Assembly: GCF_020731145.1 (NCBI RefSeq)
Contig: NZ_JAJFZN010000003.1
Coordinates: forward strand, 496,001 to 560,000
Length of the DNA: 64,000 nucleotides
Origin: Sneathiella sp. HT1-7
GTDB lineage: Bacteria; Pseudomonadota; Alphaproteobacteria; Sneathiellales; Sneathiellaceae
Direction of reading: 5' to 3'
In this document: positions 60,019 through 64,000 of the stretch, piece after piece
Position numbering within the stretch: the stretch's first letter is position 1
How the letters are laid out: every line of letters starts with the position of its first letter
Program-made: the position numbers and the translations under genes
The notes under the pieces: generated by a model
The model's input: the letters and a program-made list of their open reading frames with translations, nothing else
What the model was told of the DNA's origin: nothing
Databases searched by the model: none

Positions 60019-61896
60019 ATGCTGGATACGGTCGACATGTTAACAGATATTGTGCAGGTAAAGGATGGCGCGCGGGTCCAGATTGACCATAGCCGCGACA
60101 AATATCTGACAGAATTCGGCAAGGCCGTCTTGAAGGACCGTTACTTGTTGCCCGGCGAGAGTTTTCAGGACCTGTTCGGCCGGGTGGCAAGTGCCTATGG
60201 TGAAGGCGATTCCCACGCGCAGCGCATCTATGAATATATCAGCAAGCTCTGGTTCATGCCCTCGACGCCGGTTCTCTCCAATGGCGGTTCGACCCGGGGT
60301 CTGCCCATCTCCTGCTTCCTTAATGAATCGAATGACAGCCTGCGCGGTATTGTCGATCTCTGGACAGAAAACGTCTGGCTTGCCGCGAAAGGCGGCGGCA
60401 TCGGCAGCTATTGGGGCAACCTCCGCTCCATCGGCGAAGGGGTCGGCGCAGTCGGCAAGACCTCCGGCGTGGTGCCGTTTATCCGCGTGATGGACAGCCT
60501 GACCCTCGCCATCAGTCAGGGGTCCTTGCGGCGCGGGTCGGCGGCGGTTTACCTGCCGATCTCCCATCCGGAGATTGAGGAGTTTATCGAGATCCGCCGT
60601 CCTACCGGGGGGGATCCCAACCGCAAGACGCCGAATTTGCATCATGGTATTCTCATTTCCGATGCCTTTATGCGCGCAGTGGAGGAGGATGGCGAGTGGG
60701 CGCTGACCAGCCCGCATGACCACGCCATTGTCCGCACGGTGAGTGCGCGCAGCCTGTGGATTCGCATCCTCACGGCGCGGGTCGAGACCGGGGAACCCTA
60801 TATCATCTTCAATGACCGGGTGAACGCCCAGATGCCGGAGCATCACAAGCTTGCCGGTCTGGAAGTCAAAACCTCTAACCTTTGCGCGGAAATTACGCTG
60901 CCGACGGGGACGGATCACCTCGGTGAGGAACGCACGGCGGTGTGCTGCCTCTCGTCGCTCAACCTTGAAAAATATGACGAATGGGAAGGGCAGGACGGCT
61001 TTATTGAGGACGTGATGCTGTTCCTCGACAATGTGCTGCAGGACTTTATCGATCGCGCGCCGCACGAAATGGCGCGGGCGAAATACGCCGCGATGCGCGA
61101 ACGCAGCGTCGGCCTCGGCGTGATGGGCTTTCATTCCTTCCTACAGGCCAAGCGCGTGCCGATGGAATCGGTCATGGCGAAAGTCTGGAACAACAAGATC
61201 TTCACCCATATCCAGAAGGGCGTCGATGCGGCGTCGAAATCGCTCGCCAAACTGCGTGGCGCCTGCCCGGATGCGGCGGATTACGGCTTTGAGGAACGCT
61301 TTTCCAACAAGACGGCGATCGCGCCGACGGCCTCCATCTCCATCATCTGCGGGGGCGCCAGCCCGGGGATTGAGCCCGCGGCCGCTAACAGCTACACCCA
61401 CAAGACGCTTTCGGGCAGCTTCAACGTGCGCAATCCGCATCTGAAGGCATTGCTCGCGGAGAAGGGTCAGGATAACGAGGATGTCTGGAGTTCCATCACC
61501 GTCAAGGAAGGCTCCGTCCAGCATCTTGATTTCCTCGATGATCATGAGAAGGATGTGTTCAAGACCGCGTTCGAGCTGGATCAGCGCTGGATCATCGAAC
61601 TCGCCGCTGACCGCACGCCGATGATCGACCAGTCGCAGTCGGTGAATATCTTCCTGCCCGCCGACGTGCATAAGCGCGACCTGCACCAGATTCATTTTCT
61701 GGCGTGGAAGCAGGGGGTCAAGAGCCTCTATTACTGCCGCTCCAAATCCATGCAGCGGGCGGAAGTCGTCGCGACGAAGGAGGAACTTCCCAAGGAACTC
61801 CGCGAGCTTGCCGCGAGCCTCGCGCCCGCCGTTGCCGAGGCCGTGGAAGCCGCCGGCGAGACCACCGATTACGAAGAATGCCTCGCCTGCCAGTAG
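60019..61896 (+). CDS. nrdA: Ribonucleoside-diphosphate reductase, large (alpha) subunit
   Basis: This 625-residue protein is a class I ribonucleotide reductase alpha subunit, which reduces ribonucleotides to deoxyribonucleotides. C99 (LPISCFLNESND) and C309/C310 (AVCCLSSLNL) flank the active site, and N287, C289 and E291 (NLCAE) form the radical-transfer and catalytic group. A C-terminal CLACQ (CxxC) accepts electrons from thioredoxin or glutaredoxin. The N-terminus starts directly with the helical domain, without the roughly 90-residue ATP cone, so overall dATP inhibition through the usual cone is not expected. The gene is 44 bases before nrdB. Confidence 0.93.
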   Translation: MLDTVDMLTDIVQVKDGARVQIDHSRDKYLTEFGKAVLKDRYLLPGESFQDLFGRVASAYGEGDSHAQRIYEYISKLWFMPSTPVLSNGGSTRGLPISCFLNESNDSLRGIVDLWTENVWLAAKGGGIGSYWGNLRSIGEGVGAVGKTSGVVPFIRVMDSLTLAISQGSLRRGSAAVYLPISHPEIEEFIEIRRPTGGDPNRKTPNLHHGILISDAFMRAVEEDGEWALTSPHDHAIVRTVSARSLWIRILTARVETGEPYIIFNDRVNAQMPEHHKLAGLEVKTSNLCAEITLPTGTDHLGEERTAVCCLSSLNLEKYDEWEGQDGFIEDVMLFLDNVLQDFIDRAPHEMARAKYAAMRERSVGLGVMGFHSFLQAKRVPMESVMAKVWNNKIFTHIQKGVDAASKSLAKLRGACPDAADYGFEERFSNKTAIAPTASISIICGGASPGIEPAAANSYTHKTLSGSFNVRNPHLKALLAEKGQDNEDVWSSITVKEGSVQHLDFLDDHEKDVFKTAFELDQRWIIELAADRTPMIDQSQSVNIFLPADVHKRDLHQIHFLAWKQGVKSLYYCRSKSMQRAEVVATKEELPKELRELAASLAPAVAEAVEAAGETTDYEECLACQ

Positions 61897-61940
61897 GGCG
61901 GGGCACCCTCAACAGATTACGTGAAGAATAGAAACACGCC

Positions 61941-62900
61941 ATGTCGCTCCTCGATGCCAAGCCGGTCTACAAGCCCTTTTCCTATCCCTGGTGCTATGAT
62001 GCCTGGCTGAAGCAGCAGCAGATCCACTGGCTGCCGGAGGAAGTGCCGCTCGCCGATGACGTGAAGGATTGGCACAACACCCTGTCCGAATCCGAGCGCC
62101 ACCTGCTGACGCAGATTTTCCGCTTCTTCACCCAGTCGGATATCGAGGTCAACAACTGCTACATGCGCCATTACAGCCGCGTGTTCAAGCCGACCGAGGT
62201 GCAGATGATGCTCGCGGCCTTCTCCAATATGGAGACGGTGCATATCGCCGCCTATTCGCACCTTCTCGACACCATCGGCATGCCCGAGACCGAGTATTCC
62301 GCCTTCCTCCACTATAAGGAGATGAAGGACAAATACGACTATATGCAGCAGTTCAATGTCGAGAATAAGTCGGAGATTGCGAAGACCCTCGCCGTGTTTG
62401 GCGCCTTTACCGAGGGGCTACAGCTTTTTGCGAGCTTCGCCATCCTGCTCAACTTCCCGCGCACCGGCAAGATGAAGGGCATGGGGCAGATCGTCACCTG
62501 GTCCGTCCGGGACGAGAGCCTGCATTGCAACTCCATCATCAAGCTGTTCAAGACGTTCGTCTCTGAAAACCCGGAAATCTGGACGGCGGAGTTCTGTCAG
62601 GAGCTTTATGCGACCTGCCGCGAGATCGTCATCCATGAGGACGCCTTCATCGACCTCGCCTTCAGCGCCGGGGAGATTGAGGGGCTGACGGCGGAGGAGA
62701 TCAAGGGCTATATCCGCTATATCGCCGACCGGCGGCTGCATCAACTCGGCCTCGATGAAATCTACCATATCGAGAAAAACCCGCTCCCCTGGCTCGATGC
62801 CATCCTCAACGCTGTCGAGCATACCAACTTCTTCGAGAACCGTGCGACGGAATATTCAAAGGCCGCGACAAAGGGGACGTGGGAAGACGCGTTTGCTTGA
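61941..62900 (+). CDS. nrdB: Ribonucleoside-diphosphate reductase, small (beta) subunit
   Basis: This 319-residue protein is the radical-bearing beta subunit. AFSNMETVHIAAYSHLLDTI carries metal ligands E98 and H101 and the radical tyrosine Y105. D67 or E69 in TQSDIEVNN supplies the first ligand, and VRDESLHC and EIVIHEDAFIDLAF near 190 and 230 supply the others. A tyrosine is present, so it would be of a tyrosyl-radical class (Ia or Ib, diiron or dimanganese). No nrdI or nrdH is next to it, which favours class Ia. It is co-transcribed with nrdA. Confidence 0.93.
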   Translation: MSLLDAKPVYKPFSYPWCYDAWLKQQQIHWLPEEVPLADDVKDWHNTLSESERHLLTQIFRFFTQSDIEVNNCYMRHYSRVFKPTEVQMMLAAFSNMETVHIAAYSHLLDTIGMPETEYSAFLHYKEMKDKYDYMQQFNVENKSEIAKTLAVFGAFTEGLQLFASFAILLNFPRTGKMKGMGQIVTWSVRDESLHCNSIIKLFKTFVSENPEIWTAEFCQELYATCREIVIHEDAFIDLAFSAGEIEGLTAEEIKGYIRYIADRRLHQLGLDEIYHIEKNPLPWLDAILNAVEHTNFFENRATEYSKAATKGTWEDAFA

Positions 62901-62905
62901 GGGGG

Positions 62906-64000
62906 TTAATTATTTTGATACGGCCAGCCGATTAGCCCAAGATCATCGAGAAATTTTTTATGTAATTCATCAGTCCCTATATCGAAGCTTCTTTGATTAG
63001 GCCAGTGTGGGAAATTAAATTCTCTTCGATGCTTTTCTAATCGCTCAAACTCATTTCGTTGTTCTTCTGTTAATTGCGCCTTTACCAAATATACATTGTC
63101 TTCGTCTATGTCGGGCAAAGTGTTATTAACCCCTTCATATTCAAAGGCAAAATTGTAGCTTAGTTCTGTATCTTTTGTTCCAAAAACTAGAGCTCTTTCT
63201 TCGGCGGAGCCAAAATTGGGAATGGTTAATATATTACTTCCCGCTACAGATATTCCATAGAATTTACCTTTATTGATGGATTCGCTAAATCTTGCTGATT
63301 TGATACTGGGCTCATCAATTGTTGCATATTCAAAACGCGTTCCCCGTAATTCAGCATCAATAAATGAAGAGTAATTTAAATTAGCTCTGTAAAATTGAGT
63401 GCCCAATAATTTTGTATTGTTAAAAACTGAATGCGTAAGTCGGCATTGGTCAAACATTGCCGCTGAAAAATTTCCATTTGAAAAATCGACTTGTGATAAG
63501 TCCGTATTTCTTAGATCTAACCGGAATTTCTTCTTCCACTCTAGTGCTATTTGCGTTTTAGATCGTCGGCCAACTACGGTTATGGCGGCTTTAATATCCG
63601 CTCTAGGGGCGTCATCTTCTAACAAAGGTTTGTCCTCGTAGACAGATTTCTCAGGAGCATTTTCTCTGATATATGCGCACAGAATTTCCATGATTTGTAC
63701 ATGATCGCGCAGACTGTCTTTTGCGATACGTTCCAACGCATAGATTGCGCCTATGCGGACTTCTAGATTAGGGACGGAGCGCTCAAAGGTTTCTCGATCA
63801 ATTATAGGCGTTCCGTCCGGCCTTTTTGCTGCAATTAATTTGCCTTCGTCATCGTATTTCCATTTATTCTCGTTATTTTTCTGATAACGCGGAGTTTCTA
63901 TAACCTCCTTAATCGTTTTTTCAGAGCCAAGCCCTTCGACGGCTTTATTAATTCGATCAGTTATCTGGCCCTGTTCGGCAACATTCACTTGCTTTTGTGC
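62906..64000 (-). CDS. Pentapeptide-repeat protein, 5' end outside the window
   Basis: At least 364 residues are visible and the frame stays open to the right edge, so the gene continues beyond it. The visible N-terminal part (EQGQITDRINKAVEGLGSEK, then VRIGAIYALERIAKD) resembles the stretch before the repeats in a large alphaproteobacterial family that begins with two membrane helices. Pentapeptide repeats (A(D/N)LxX-like) cover about residues 155-225: RNTDLSQVDFSNGNFSAAMF and ANLNYSSFIDAELRGTRFE. The tail after 240 is unrecognised. The gene is AT-rich compared with nrdB. Its function is unknown; it faces nrdB with 5 bases between stops. Confidence 0.8.
   Translation of the reverse strand, partial: AQKQVNVAEQGQITDRINKAVEGLGSEKTIKEVIETPRYQKNNENKWKYDDEGKLIAAKRPDGTPIIDRETFERSVPNLEVRIGAIYALERIAKDSLRDHVQIMEILCAYIRENAPEKSVYEDKPLLEDDAPRADIKAAITVVGRRSKTQIALEWKKKFRLDLRNTDLSQVDFSNGNFSAAMFDQCRLTHSVFNNTKLLGTQFYRANLNYSSFIDAELRGTRFEYATIDEPSIKSARFSESINKGKFYGISVAGSNILTIPNFGSAEERALVFGTKDTELSYNFAFEYEGVNNTLPDIDEDNVYLVKAQLTEEQRNEFERLEKHRREFNFPHWPNQRSFDIGTDELHKKFLDDLGLIGWPYQNN

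Overview
The window looks like a chromosomal segment of a GC-rich, aerobic, motile, free-living alphaproteobacterium. The pointers are GapR (DUF2312), a DUF1244 protein, COQ9, a split proton-translocating transhydrogenase (pntAA/pntAB/pntB) preceded by the tiny aa3-oxidase subunit IV gene, a fused indolepyruvate ferredoxin oxidoreductase, a TorF-type porin and YdcH-like (DUF465) proteins. The genus cannot be fixed from the sequence alone; a marine Rhodospirillales/Sneathiella-like or Kordiimonadales-like lineage would fit. No rRNA, tRNA, CRISPR array or insertion sequence was recognised.

Layout. 1-2.4 kb: 3' part of a sarcosine oxidase alpha gene and its gamma gene, converging on a HIT protein. 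2.8-7.5 kb: periplasmic 5'-nucleotidase, acyl-CoA ligase, small lipoprotein, methyltransferase. 7.5-12.5 kb: rpmJ with promoter and terminator, then the glcDEF glycolate dehydrogenase operon and a secreted TPR protein. 12.5-19.2 kb: pyruvate kinase, FkbM methyltransferase, then N-formylglutamate amidohydrolase, carboxylate-amine ligase, DUF1244 and gapR, with three small genes. 19.2-29.9 kb: indolepyruvate ferredoxin oxidoreductase, UDP-glucuronate epimerase-like gene with two hotdog thioesterases, oligoendopeptidase F and the transhydrogenase operon. 29.9-31.4 kb: AT-rich island of four unrecognised small genes. 31.6-38.9 kb: YHYH protein, lipoprotein, FMN protein, cytochrome b561, chemoreceptor with a stand-alone PDC-like sensor, and a hybrid-free PAS histidine kinase. 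38.9-42.1 kb: tandem duplicated membrane genes, then an AT-rich reverse transcriptase gene. 42.3-46.5 kb: membrane protein/XRE regulator pair, rpsU, def-coq9, and an AT-rich DUF3800 + Cas2-fold (SinR-like) pair. 46.7-62.9 kb: BCCT transporter, MaoC hydratase, TorF porin, TPR-methyltransferase, SulP transporter, a probable halohydrin dehalogenase, purEK, diguanylate cyclase, ubiX, YdcH proteins and nrdAB behind candidate NrdR boxes. The right edge cuts a pentapeptide-repeat gene.

Most of the window is housekeeping metabolism: glycolate and methylated-amine oxidation, purine and dNTP synthesis, ubiquinone synthesis and redox balancing. Four AT-rich patches (about 29.9-31.6, 40.6-42.2, 45.4-46.6 and 62.9-64 kb) interrupt it and look acquired. 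The best leads are the SDR-fold gene at 53692-54423, which carries the diagnostic halohydrin dehalogenase motifs; the solitary antiviral-type reverse transcriptase at 40650-42125; the DUF3800/Cas2-fold pair at 45484-46492; and a sarcosine oxidase alpha subunit that seems to lack a large central block.
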